DNA of 64,000 bases from Pseudomonas entomophila L48 (GTDB lineage: Bacteria; Pseudomonadota; Gammaproteobacteria; Pseudomonadales; Pseudomonadaceae), in the NCBI RefSeq assembly GCF_000026105.1, contig NC_008027.1:4608501-4672500 (forward strand), in the 5' to 3' direction. This document shows positions 34,521 to 42,797 of this stretch, one piece after another; the stretch's first letter is position 1; the number at the start of each line of letters is the position of its first letter. The notes beneath the pieces are model-generated. The model worked only from the letters and a program-made list of their open reading frames with translations, made no database searches and had not been told where the DNA came from. The translations under genes were made by a program, and so were the position numbers.

Positions 34521-34633
34521 GAGCGGCCTTGTGCCGCGAAAGGGCCGCATAGCAGCCCCAGGATTTCAGCGACAAATCCGAAATCGCCGGGGCCGCTATG
34601 CGGTCCTTTCGCGGCACAAGGCCGCTCCTACAG
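34515..34633. repeat. REP pair forming a long inverted repeat
   Basis: CTGTAGGAGCGGCCTTGTGC at the left and its mirrored partner ending GCCGCTCCTACAG at the right; the inner part (GGGCCGCATAGC / GCTATGCGGTCC) is also self-complementary. It supplies the stop codon of the LysR gene. Confidence 0.88.
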
Positions 34634-34645
34634 GTACCGCGCGAC

Positions 34646-35260
34646 TCAGTAGCCGACGGTGAACCGTGCCCGCGAATGCGCCGGCTTTTCCAGCTCATCA
34701 AGCATGGCGATCGCATAGTCGGCAAAGGTGATCCAGCTCTTGCCATCGACGCCGATCAGCAGGTGATCCTTGCCCAGCTTGTAATGCCCGGTGCGCTCAC
34801 CCTCGACGAACTCCGCCGACGGCGAGAGGAAGGTCCAGTCCAGCGACGGCTCCTTGCGCAACGTCTCGAGGAAGCGCACCCCGGCAGTGGCCTCGGCCTT
34901 GTAGGCCTCGGGAAAGTCCGGGCTGTCGATCACCCGGTGCCCGGAAGGCAGCAGCAGGCTACCGGCGCCACCCACCACCAGCAGCCGCTTCACCCCAGCG
35001 CGCTTGACTGGTTCGATGATGGCGTGGGGTTCGATCGTGGAAAAGTGCGCCGCGCTCAACACCGCGTCGCAGCCGCTCACCGCGGCCTGCAGGGCTGCAC
35101 TGTCCTTGGCATCCAGCGCCTTGACGGTCACACCTTCACGGCCTTGCAGCTTCGACGGATCCCGGGCGATGGCTAGCACATCGTGGCCGCGACGCCGCGC
35201 CTCTTCCAGCAACTGACTGCCTGCGCGCCCGGTGGCGCCGATGATTGCGATCTTGCTCAT
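34646..35260 (-). CDS. NAD(P)-binding NmrA/SDR-like oxidoreductase
   Basis: 204 residues. Rossmann start KIAIIGATGRAGSQLLEEAR (GATGxxG), VLAIARDPSKL, CDAVLSAAHFS and LVVGGAGSLLL as in the YwnB/NmrA-like atypical SDR family (NAD(P)H-dependent quinone reductase or redox sensor type). RBS GGAG. It follows the MBL gene by 29 bp on the same strand and both are divergent from the LysR gene at 36269, which likely controls them. Confidence 0.85.
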   Translation of the reverse strand: MSKIAIIGATGRAGSQLLEEARRRGHDVLAIARDPSKLQGREGVTVKALDAKDSAALQAAVSGCDAVLSAAHFSTIEPHAIIEPVKRAGVKRLLVVGGAGSLLLPSGHRVIDSPDFPEAYKAEATAGVRFLETLRKEPSLDWTFLSPSAEFVEGERTGHYKLGKDHLLIGVDGKSWITFADYAIAMLDELEKPAHSRARFTVGY

Positions 35261-35289
35261 GGGAAACACTCCAGCAGGTTGTTAAGGGG

Positions 35290-36165
35290 TTACCACTGCA
35301 TCTCGCCCTTGGCGACCTTGGCACCCAGTTCCAGGGAGCTGTCTTCACCAAGGTTCGGGTAGCGCTGCTTCATTGCCGCGATCAGCGCGTCGGCGTTGGT
35401 TGCCTTGGCCGCTTCGGCATCGAAGTCACGAATGTAGCCGGCGGTGAAACGCACCGCCTCCAGCGAGCGGCTGCTGTCACCCAGGTAGTGCCCCGGGATG
35501 ACGGTACGCGGCGCCAGCTTCTCGATGTTGGCCAAGGTGTTCAGCCAGTCGGCGTGGGATTGCGCGGTCTGGGTGTCGGCCATCCACACGTGGATGTGCT
35601 CCGATACCACCACGCCACCGACCACTGCCTTGATCGAGGGAATCCAGACGAAACTACGGTCCGGCTGCGGGCCGTCCAGGCCAACGACCTCCAGTGCCTG
35701 GCCTTCCAGCTCCAGGCGATTGCCGTCGAGGACCTGCGGCAGTACCAGCTTCGCCGGCTTGTCGGTGCCCATCTGCGGGCCCCAGTAGGCCAGCTTGCCT
35801 TCCATGGTCTTGCGAATGTGCTCGACGGTGGCGGCCGAAGCGACCACCCGGGCCTTGGGGAATGCCTGGACGACGGTATCCAGGCCGAAGTAGTAATCCG
35901 GATCGCCATGGCTGATGTAGATGGTGGTCAGCTGCTTGCCGCTCTTGCGCAGGCGTTCCACCACCTGTTCGGCCTGGCCCTTGCCGAACTGGGCGTCGAC
36001 CAGGATGGCGTCATGGGCGCCACTGACGATCACCGACGAGACCGGGAACAGGGCATCGTGGCCAGGGTTGTACACGTCGAGCTTGAGCGGTTCGGCGGCG
36101 ATCGCCTGGCCCGCCAGGGCAGCAAGCCCAAGAAGCAGGCCACGCAGGGGGGTGAAGAGAGACAT
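35290..36165 (-). CDS. Exported metallo-beta-lactamase-fold protein with degenerate metal motif
   Basis: 291 residues from ATG 36165 with signal peptide (MSLFTPLRGLLLGLAALAGQ, cleavage after AIA). MBL fold: SSVIVSGAHDAILVDAQFGK, then TTIYISHGDPDYYFGL where the canonical HxHxDH reads HGDPDY, retaining only the first His and the Asp; later PGHYLGDSS supplies a His. The catalytic zinc site is therefore incomplete or altered. First gene of a two-gene unit with the NmrA-like gene. Confidence 0.82.
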   Translation of the reverse strand: MSLFTPLRGLLLGLAALAGQAIAAEPLKLDVYNPGHDALFPVSSVIVSGAHDAILVDAQFGKGQAEQVVERLRKSGKQLTTIYISHGDPDYYFGLDTVVQAFPKARVVASAATVEHIRKTMEGKLAYWGPQMGTDKPAKLVLPQVLDGNRLELEGQALEVVGLDGPQPDRSFVWIPSIKAVVGGVVVSEHIHVWMADTQTAQSHADWLNTLANIEKLAPRTVIPGHYLGDSSRSLEAVRFTAGYIRDFDAEAAKATNADALIAAMKQRYPNLGEDSSLELGAKVAKGEMQW

Positions 36166-36268
36166 TGGCAATTCCTGTGTGCGGGTTGATGACGGCAAGC
36201 TTAGTTGCCCGAACCAATACAAAAAATGCGATGCTTCGACATAGTTTGTTTCTAAAATCGGACAGATC

Positions 36269-37180
36269 ATGGACCGCCTCAACGCCATGCGCGTATTCGT
36301 CACCGTCGTCGACCTCGGCAGCCAGTCAGCGGCGGCGGATCATCTGGAGCTTTCACGGCCGGTGGTGTCGCGCTACCTGGCGGAGCTGGAAGACTGGGTC
36401 GGCGCGCGGCTGATGCAGCGCACCACACGCAAGCTCAGCCTGACCGCCGCAGGTCTTGAGACGCTACCACGCTGTCGCCAGTTGCTGGAGCTGGCCGGTG
36501 ACCTGCAGAACGCCGTGCGACAGCCGGACGATGCCCCGCGGGGCGAGTTGCGTATCAGCGTCAGCACCTCGTTCGGCCAGGCCCAGCTGGTGGACGCCCT
36601 CGCCGCCTACGTCAAGCGCTACCCCGGCGTTAAGGTGGAGCTGCAGATGCTCGACCGTACCGTCAACCTGGTGGATGAACGTATCGACCTGGCGATCCGC
36701 ACCAGCAACGATGTCGACCCCAACCTGATCGCCCGGCGCCTGAGCGTGTGCCGTTCGGTGATATGCGCTTCGCCAGCCTACTTGCGCGAACACGGCACGC
36801 CACAGCGGGTCGAGGAACTGAGCGGGCATAACTGCCTGACCCACGCCTACTTCGGCCATAGCCTCTGGCACTTCGAAGTGAATGGGCAGAGTGTCACGGT
36901 ACCGGTGCAAGGCAACATCAGCGCCAACGAAGCCATGACCCTGCAGAAGGCCGCCCTGGCCAGTGCTGGCATCGCCATGCTGCCGACCTACCAGGCGGCC
37001 CCGGCACTGCGCAGTGGCGAGTTGGTGCGCCTGCTGCCCGAGGCTCGGCCACGGGAACTGAACCTCAATGCCGTGTACACCTCGCGCAAGCACATGCCGG
37101 CGACGCTGCGCAGCATGCTGGACTTTCTGGCGCAGCGGTTCGGCGATGAACCGGAGTGGGATCGGGGATTGGACTTGTAG
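36269..37180 (+). CDS. LysR-family regulator
   Basis: 303 residues. wHTH at residues 1-60 (MDRLNAMRVFVTVVDLGSQS, LELSRPVVSRYLAELEDWVG), then a CrgA-like effector domain (GELRISVSTSFGQAQLVDAL, NLVDERIDLAIRTSNDVDP). Divergent from the MBL/NmrA pair with a 103-bp gap. The coding end GGACTTG-TAG runs into a REP element that supplies the stop codon, and this tail (GDEPEWDRGLDL) has been copied into the tandem array that follows. Confidence 0.9.
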   Translation: MDRLNAMRVFVTVVDLGSQSAAADHLELSRPVVSRYLAELEDWVGARLMQRTTRKLSLTAAGLETLPRCRQLLELAGDLQNAVRQPDDAPRGELRISVSTSFGQAQLVDALAAYVKRYPGVKVELQMLDRTVNLVDERIDLAIRTSNDVDPNLIARRLSVCRSVICASPAYLREHGTPQRVEELSGHNCLTHAYFGHSLWHFEVNGQSVTVPVQGNISANEAMTLQKAALASAGIAMLPTYQAAPALRSGELVRLLPEARPRELNLNAVYTSRKHMPATLRSMLDFLAQRFGDEPEWDRGLDL

Positions 37181-37647
37181 GAGCCAGCCTTGCTGGCGAA
37201 CCAGACACCGCGATGCATGGCACCGGCTGCGCCGGTGTTCGCCGGCAAGCCGGCGTCTACAGGTCGGCGCCCGATGAATCGGAGTGGAATCAAGGGTTGG
37301 GCTTGTAGGAGCCAGCCTTGCTGGCGAACCAGACAACGCGACGCATGGCATCGGCTGCGCCGGTGTTCGCCGGCAAGCCGGCTCCTACAGGTCGGCGCCC
37401 GATGAATCGGAGTGGGATCAAGGGTTGGGCTTGTAGGAGCCAGCCTTGCTGGCGAACCAGACACCGCGATGCATGGCATCGGCTGCGCCGGTGTTCGCCG
37501 GCAAGCCGGCTCCTACAGGTCGGCGCCCGATGAATCGGAGTGGGATCAAGGGTTGGGCTTGTAGGAGCCAGCCTTGCTGGCGAACCAGACACCGCGATGC
37601 ATGGCATCGGCTGCGCCGCTGTTCGCCGGCAAAGCCGGCTCCTACAG
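37144..37647. repeat. Tandem array: four 128-bp units of LysR tail plus REP pair
   Basis: TTGTAGGAGCCAGCCTTGCT begins at 37175, 37303, 37431 and 37559, exactly 128 bp apart. Each unit holds an inverted REP pair (right partner GCCGGCAAGCCGGCTCCTAC) and, in the three later copies, a preceding ~35-bp copy of the LysR gene end (CGATGAATCGGAGTGGGATC). Units differ by only a few bases. Reading frames across the array are artefacts. Confidence 0.93.
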
Positions 37648-37706
37648 GTCGGCGCCGAAGCTATGCTTATCGGTATCACCTGTTGCATCAACAGGAGTCA
37701 GCCACC

Positions 37707-37883
37707 ATGAGCATCAAATCCAGACGCTGTGCCGTGGTCTTCGCCCTGGCCGCCGTGGCGGGCCTTTACGGTTCGGCCTGTTGGCGGGTCGAAATGCTAC
37801 GCAACCAACCCACTGCCAGCAGCAGTTGCCCGGAACAGCGCTGCGTACCCCACACTGCGACCCTGAGCGCAGTCAGGGAGTGA
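37707..37883 (+). CDS. Small membrane-anchored or exported protein, 58 aa
   Basis: ATG 37707 preceded by CAGGAG; MSIKSRRCAVVFALAAVAGL gives a basic N-terminus and a hydrophobic helix, followed by a short tail with two cysteines (CPEQRC). Could be a single-pass peptide or a cleaved small periplasmic protein. Begins 60 bp after the REP array and its stop is 3 bp from the stop of the convergent oxaloacetate decarboxylase gene. Function unknown. Confidence 0.6.
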   Translation: MSIKSRRCAVVFALAAVAGLYGSACWRVEMLRNQPTASSSCPEQRCVPHTATLSAVRE

Positions 37884-37886
37884 CCG

Positions 37887-38756
37887 TCACTCCTCGACGC
37901 TCATGTATTCCTTCGCCCAGCGAATGTAGTCCTCAGGCTGGGTGTAGGTGTGCGAGAGTTCGGTAGCGTTCAGGCTATCGGATTTATGCTGCAGGCCACG
38001 CTGCAGGCGCAGGCAGTCGTAGGTGGCCTTGATCGCGGCGAAGTAGGCGGCATGGCCATCGACCACGACACGCACGCCCAGACGCGCCAGACGCTCGTCG
38101 TCGCGCAGGTTCGGGTTGGCATAGGTTACCAGCATCAGCGGCACGCTCAGGTGCTCGGCAATCTGCTCCAGCTGATCGAAATCCTTCACCCCGACCATGC
38201 AGATCCCATCGGCACCGGCCTTCTGGTAGCTCTGGGTGCGAACGATGATTTCCTCGGTGGTCAGCACGCCAGCGTTGGTCCGGGCAATGATCGCCAGCGC
38301 GCTGTCCACGCGCGCCTCCAGCGCCGCGCGGATCTTGCCTACGCCCTCCTCCACCGAGATCAGGTCGGTGGACTTGCGCCCGAACTGGGCCGGCAACAGC
38401 GTATCCTCGATGGTCAACCCGGCAACGCCAGCACGCTCCAGTTCGATGACCGTGCGCATCACATTGAGCGCGTTACCATAGCCATGGTCGGCGTCGGCGA
38501 GCACCGGCAACTGGGCGACGCGGCCGATACGGGTGGCCTGCTCGACGAACTCGCTGAGGGTGATCAGGGCAAAGTCAGGCGCGGCCAGCACCTGCAACGA
38601 GGCGACCGAGCCGCCGAGGATACCGACTTCGAAACCCAGGTCCGCGGCAATGCGCGCGGACATCGGGTCGAAGACCGATGCGGTGTGATAGCACGAACCT
38701 GACGCGAGCAGTTCGCGGAAGGCAAAACGCAGATCGTGGTGGGAAGCCTTGGGCAT
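37887..38756 (-). CDS. Oxaloacetate decarboxylase (isocitrate lyase/PEP mutase superfamily)
   Basis: 289 residues from ATG 38756 with GGAG upstream. Begins [20 protein letters not shown] and carries the family metal-site segments [20 protein letters not shown] and [20 protein letters not shown]. These resemble P. aeruginosa PA4872 (about 287 aa), which decarboxylates oxaloacetate to pyruvate. Cytoplasmic, Mg-dependent. Long upstream extensions of the reading frame pass the RBS and are rejected. Monocistronic. Confidence 0.87.
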   Translation of the reverse strand: MPKASHHDLRFAFRELLASGSCYHTASVFDPMSARIAADLGFEVGILGGSVASLQVLAAPDFALITLSEFVEQATRIGRVAQLPVLADADHGYGNALNVMRTVIELERAGVAGLTIEDTLLPAQFGRKSTDLISVEEGVGKIRAALEARVDSALAIIARTNAGVLTTEEIIVRTQSYQKAGADGICMVGVKDFDQLEQIAEHLSVPLMLVTYANPNLRDDERLARLGVRVVVDGHAAYFAAIKATYDCLRLQRGLQHKSDSLNATELSHTYTQPEDYIRWAKEYMSVEE

Positions 38757-39159
38757 GATCACTCCGCTTGCAATGAAAAATGTTGAACGGCTGACAACCG
38801 ACCCCTGTATCGGGTCTACCTGACTGTTCCAACCGTCGCCATCAGGGCGGTCATGCTCGACATGCAGGCAGAGGAATAGAAGGTGTGGACATACAGCGAC
38901 GCGAAACCCTGTGGCAAAATGCTGCACCATGCTGGTGCAGGCCCCGGATTTCAGCCTCTGCGGCCTTGCCACGATATCACGCGCCCATGCAGCACTGGAT
39001 GAATGCGCCAATGCCGATCTTGCATAGGGGATGCATGGAGTACATAGGTAGCTATGTAACTCAGGGTACAATGCCCCACCATGAATGAGCCCATCGCGGG
39101 GCAAGCCCGCTCCCACGATGCCTCGCGATCGCGTCAGCACTGACCACAAGGTATCCACC
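38757..39159. other. Intergenic promoter region of divergent genes
   Basis: About 400 bp. It holds a small hairpin CTGCACCA-TGC-TGGTGCAG (38922-38940), an inverted repeat at 39038-39062 and a single REP (39093-39118, ATCGCGGGGCAAGCCCGCTC). No gene is supported. Confidence 0.6.
39038..39062. promoter_or_regulatory. Inverted repeat, candidate operator of the DHA2 exporter
   Basis: GAGTACATAG-GTAG-CTATGTAACTC: seven perfect pairs (TACATAG/CTATGTA) extended by GAG/CTC across one bulged base, 98-122 bp upstream of the exporter start. Confidence 0.45.
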
Positions 39160-40611
39160 GTGACCGCCGCCCTGCCCCCCACCGTCCTGCGCAGTGTCCT
39201 GACCGCCCTGATGCTGGCGATCTTCCTCGGCGCCCTCGACCAGACCATCGTCGCCGTGTCCCTGCCGGCCATATCCGCGCAGTTCAACGATGTTGGCCTG
39301 CTGGCCTGGGTCATTTCCGGCTACATGGTGGCGATGACCATCGCCGTACCCATCTACGGCAAGCTCGGCGACCTGTACGGTCGGCGCCGGATGATCCTCA
39401 CCGGCACCGCACTGTTCACCCTGGCCTCGGTGGCCTGCGGCCTGGCCCAGGACATGCCGCAGCTGGTCATGGCGCGGGTACTCCAGGGCATCGGGGCCGG
39501 CGGCATGGTGTCGGTGAGCCAGACAATCATCGGCGACTTCGTGCCGCCGCGCGAACGTGGCCGCTACCAGGGCTACTTCAGCAGCATGTACGCCCTGGCC
39601 AGCGTCGCCGGGCCGGTGCTGGGCGGCTGGCTGACCGAGTACCTGTCGTGGCGCTGGGTGTTCTGGATCAACTTGCCGCTGGGGCTGGTGGCCTTGTGGG
39701 TGATCCATCGCGCCCTGGACGGCCTGTCGGTGAAACGCCACAAGGCGCAAGTGGACTACCTGGGCGCGGTGCTGATGATCATCGGCCTGGGCAGCCTGCT
39801 GCTGGGCATCACCCTGGTTGGCCAGGGGCATGCCTGGTCGTCGACGCAGGTATTGGCGTTGCTGGGCTGTGCGCTGCTCGGGTTACTGGTGTTCGTGGCC
39901 CACGAGCGGCGCTGCGGCGAACCGCTGCTACCCATGACGCTGTTCGGCAACCGGGTCGCGGTGCTGTGCTGGTGCGTGATTTTCTTCGCCAGCTTCCAGT
40001 CGATCTCGCTGACCATGCTGATGCCGCTGCGCTATCAGGGCATCACCGGCGCCGGTGCCGACATCGCGGCGTTGCACCTGTTGCCACTGGCCATGGGCTT
40101 GCCAATTGGCGCCTTCACTGGCGGACGCATGACCAGCCGCACCGGGCGCTACAAGCCGCAGATCCTGACCGGCGCCCTGCTGATGCCAGTGACCATCACC
40201 GCCATGGCCCTGACACCACCGCAATCTGGCCTGTTGAGCGCGCTGTTCATGTTGCTGACCGGGATTGCCTGCGGGCTGCAGTTCCCCACCTCGCTGGTGG
40301 GCACGCAGAGCTCGGTGGACATGAAGGATATCGGCGTGGCCACCAGCACCACCAACCTGTTCCGCTCGCTGGGCGGGGCGATGGGCGTGGCGTGCATGTC
40401 CAGCCTGTTGTTGGCGCTGCTGCACCAGGGCGGGTTCGAGATGGTGGGCAACCCGCTGCTGGGAAGTCTCAAGGCCGGTGAAGCGGACCCTTTGACCCAG
40501 GCCCGACTACTGGAAACGTTCAGCCATCTGTTGCTGGCGAGCGCGGGAGCCTCGCTGATCGGCCTGCTCGCGGCGCTGGCATTGCCAGATCGGCAACTGC
40601 GCGGCCGTTGA
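39160..40611 (+). CDS. DHA2-family (EmrB/QacA-type) 14-TMS MFS exporter
   Basis: 483 residues from GTG 39160 (ACAAGG 8 bases upstream); an ATG at 39118 lies in a REP with no RBS. Fourteen predicted helices. Family motifs [20 protein letters not shown] (motif D1), [14 protein letters not shown] (motif A) and [20 protein letters not shown] (motif C of drug/H+ antiporters). Exports drugs or toxic compounds using the proton gradient. Lies just upstream of ttgR on the opposite strand, so the area groups two exporters. Confidence 0.87.
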   Translation: MTAALPPTVLRSVLTALMLAIFLGALDQTIVAVSLPAISAQFNDVGLLAWVISGYMVAMTIAVPIYGKLGDLYGRRRMILTGTALFTLASVACGLAQDMPQLVMARVLQGIGAGGMVSVSQTIIGDFVPPRERGRYQGYFSSMYALASVAGPVLGGWLTEYLSWRWVFWINLPLGLVALWVIHRALDGLSVKRHKAQVDYLGAVLMIIGLGSLLLGITLVGQGHAWSSTQVLALLGCALLGLLVFVAHERRCGEPLLPMTLFGNRVAVLCWCVIFFASFQSISLTMLMPLRYQGITGAGADIAALHLLPLAMGLPIGAFTGGRMTSRTGRYKPQILTGALLMPVTITAMALTPPQSGLLSALFMLLTGIACGLQFPTSLVGTQSSVDMKDIGVATSTTNLFRSLGGAMGVACMSSLLLALLHQGGFEMVGNPLLGSLKAGEADPLTQARLLETFSHLLLASAGASLIGLLAALALPDRQLRGR

Positions 40612-40622
40612 GAGCACACCAA

Positions 40623-40696
40623 ACCCTGTAGGAGCCAGCCTTGCTGGCGAAGCGCTCTCGAGAGCGCTTCGCCAGCAAGGCTGGCTCCTACAGGGT
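40623..40696. repeat. Perfect 74-bp palindrome formed by two fused REPs
   Basis: ACCCTGTAGGAGCCAGCCTT ... through a CTCGAG centre at 40659/40660 to an exact reverse complement. No spacer. It lies between convergent MFS and ttgR genes, where it may terminate both. Confidence 0.93.
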
Positions 40697-40756
40697 CAGG
40701 CGTAATGTTCGCTTAATGATCCGGGGAAACACTTCCTCACAATCCTTCACAAAGTG

Positions 40757-41389
40757 TCATTTGCGCAGGGCCGGGCTCAAGCGCAGCATATCCAGCCCAG
40801 TGTCGACCCATTTTTCGACATCGCGCAGCAGATCGAAGCTGTCCGGCAGCAACAACCAGCGCCCGATCAGGCCATCGACATAAGCAAAGATGGCCACCGC
40901 GGCACGCTCGATATCGAGGTCGGTGGGCAACTGTTCGCGGCGCACGGCATTGGCCAGCGCCAGGGCCACGCCCTCATGGCAGTCCAGCACCGCGCCCTGG
41001 CGCTGCTGACGAATCTCACACATGTCGTCGGTGAACTCGCACTTGTGATGCAGAATTTCATTGATACGCCGGGTCCGCGCATCGAGCACCAGCTCGTTGA
41101 ACACCTGCAGCAGCAGCTTGCGCATGCAGCCAAACGGGTCGAGCTCATCCTCGCTTTCACTGGCCCGGGCCAGGTGGTCGTGGGTTTCGTGCAGGCTGTC
41201 GAGCAATGCCTGCACCAGTTCGGCCTTGTTGCTGAAATGCCAGTAGATCGCGCCACGGGTCACCCCCGCCAACTCGGCGATATCAGCCAGGGTGGTACGC
41301 GCGACCCCGCGCTTGTAGAAGGCCTTTTCCGCCGCCTCGATGATCTGGGCGCGGGTTTCCTGGGCTTCTTCTTTGGTTCGACGGACCAT
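40757..41389 (-). CDS. ttgR: TtgR, TetR-family repressor of ttgABC
   Basis: 210 residues, the exact length of P. putida TtgR. TetR HTH at ~residues 32-52 ([20 protein letters not shown]) and the helical ligand domain ([40 protein letters not shown]). It binds antibiotics, flavonoids and solvents and then leaves the ttgR-ttgA operator. Divergent from ttgA, 250 bp apart, with the operator at 41511-41544. Confidence 0.96.
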   Translation of the reverse strand: MVRRTKEEAQETRAQIIEAAEKAFYKRGVARTTLADIAELAGVTRGAIYWHFSNKAELVQALLDSLHETHDHLARASESEDELDPFGCMRKLLLQVFNELVLDARTRRINEILHHKCEFTDDMCEIRQQRQGAVLDCHEGVALALANAVRREQLPTDLDIERAAVAIFAYVDGLIGRWLLLPDSFDLLRDVEKWVDTGLDMLRLSPALRK

Positions 41390-41510
41390 GGCAGTACAAC
41401 CTCATCAGGCCCCGCGCGCTCGCATGGCGGGCGGGAATCAGGCCGGGGTCGCCTCTCGCAGGGCCTCTCCCGGGTATCTATGAGCGATCCGCGGCGGTAG
41501 TCCACCTGCG

Positions 41511-41544
41511 GTATTTACAAACAAGCATGAATGTAAGTATATTC
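41511..41544. promoter_or_regulatory. ttgR: TtgR operator
   Basis: GTATTTACAAACAAGCATGA followed by ATGTAAGTATATTC closely resembles the TtgR site known from P. putida, an imperfect palindrome around TTACA...TGTAA. It overlaps the divergent ttgR and ttgABC promoters. Confidence 0.9.
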
Positions 41545-41639
41545 GGTAGCAAGCTATTTATCCACCGGATAGCGTTTTTCCTACAAGACTCTTCCACTAT
41601 ATTCTTGAGCTCCCCTGCTCCTGCGACCCGAGGATCCTC

Positions 41640-42794
41640 ATGCAATTCAAGCCAGCCGTAACCGCCCTGGTTTCCGCCGTGGCCCTGGCAACCCTGCTCA
41701 GTGGCTGTAAGAAAGAGGAAGCCGCGCCAGCGCCCCAGGCTCCTCAGGTCGGCGTCGTGACCGTACAACCGCAAGCCTTCACCCTGACCTCGGAACTGCC
41801 GGGGCGCACCAGCGCCTACCGGGTGGCCGAGGTTCGTCCGCAGGTGAACGGCATCATTCTCAAGCGCCTGTTCAAGGAAGGCACCGACGTGAAGGAAGGG
41901 CAGCAGCTCTACCAGATCGACCCAGCTGTCTACGAGGCCACCCTGGCCAACGCCCAGGCCAACCTCCAGGCTACCCGCTCGCTGGCCGAGCGCTACAAGC
42001 AACTGATCGACGAGCAGGCCGTCTCCAAGCAGGAGTACGACGACGCCAATGCCAAACGATTGCAGGCTGAAGCGTCGCTCAAGAGCGCCCAGATCGACCT
42101 GCGCTACACCAAAGTACTGGCCCCGATCAGCGGCCGCATCGGTCGCTCCTCGGTCACCGAAGGCGCCCTGGTGAACAATGGCCAGACCAACGCCATGGCC
42201 ACCATCCAGCAGCTCGACCCGATCTACGTCGATGTCACCCAGTCCACCGCCGAGCTGCTCAAGCTGCGCCGTGACCTGGAAGGCGGCCAGTTGCAGAAGG
42301 CCGGCGACAACGCGGCTCAGGTTCAGCTGGTGCTGGAGGACGGCAGCCTGTTCAAGCAACAGGGCCGCCTGGAGTTCTCCGAAGTCGCGGTCGACGAGAC
42401 CACCGGCTCCGTCACCCTGCGCGCCATCTTCCCCAACCCCGACCACACCCTGCTGCCTGGCATGTTCGTGCATGCGCGGCTCAAGGCCGGGGTCAACGCC
42501 AACGCCATCCTGGCCCCGCAACAGGGCGTGACGCGCGACCTCAAGGGCGCGCCGACCGCGCTGGTGGTCAACCAGGAGAACAAGGTCGAACTGCGCCAGC
42601 TCAAGGCCAGCCGTACCCTGGGCAGCGATTGGCTGATCGAGGAAGGCCTGAACCCAGGCGACCGCCTGATCACCGAAGGGCTGCAGTTCGTGCGCCCGGG
42701 CGTCGAGGTCAAGGTCAGCGAAGCCACCAACGTCAAGAAGCCGGCCGGCCCTGCTCAGGCCAACACGGCGAAAGCAGACGCCAAAGCGGAGTAA
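41640..42794 (+). CDS. ttgA: TtgA, RND efflux periplasmic adaptor lipoprotein
   Basis: 384 residues. Lipoprotein signal with lipobox LLSGC (Cys24 or nearby), lipoyl/barrel-sandwich halves (VRPQVNGIILKRLFKEGTDV), alpha-hairpin (YKQLIDEQAVSKQEYDDANA), beta-barrel and membrane-proximal domains. Bridges TtgB to TtgC. Four bases separate it from ttgB. Repressed by TtgR. Confidence 0.96.
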   Translation: MQFKPAVTALVSAVALATLLSGCKKEEAAPAPQAPQVGVVTVQPQAFTLTSELPGRTSAYRVAEVRPQVNGIILKRLFKEGTDVKEGQQLYQIDPAVYEATLANAQANLQATRSLAERYKQLIDEQAVSKQEYDDANAKRLQAEASLKSAQIDLRYTKVLAPISGRIGRSSVTEGALVNNGQTNAMATIQQLDPIYVDVTQSTAELLKLRRDLEGGQLQKAGDNAAQVQLVLEDGSLFKQQGRLEFSEVAVDETTGSVTLRAIFPNPDHTLLPGMFVHARLKAGVNANAILAPQQGVTRDLKGAPTALVVNQENKVELRQLKASRTLGSDWLIEEGLNPGDRLITEGLQFVRPGVEVKVSEATNVKKPAGPAQANTAKADAKAE

Positions 42795-42797
42795 ACC

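Noticed and set aside
37190..37691. Short open frames repeated through the REP array and suspected CRISPR because of exact period
   Set aside because: The 128-bp units are REP pairs plus a gene tail, not 28-37-bp repeats with unique spacers; frames have no RBS and repeat the same residues. No cas genes.
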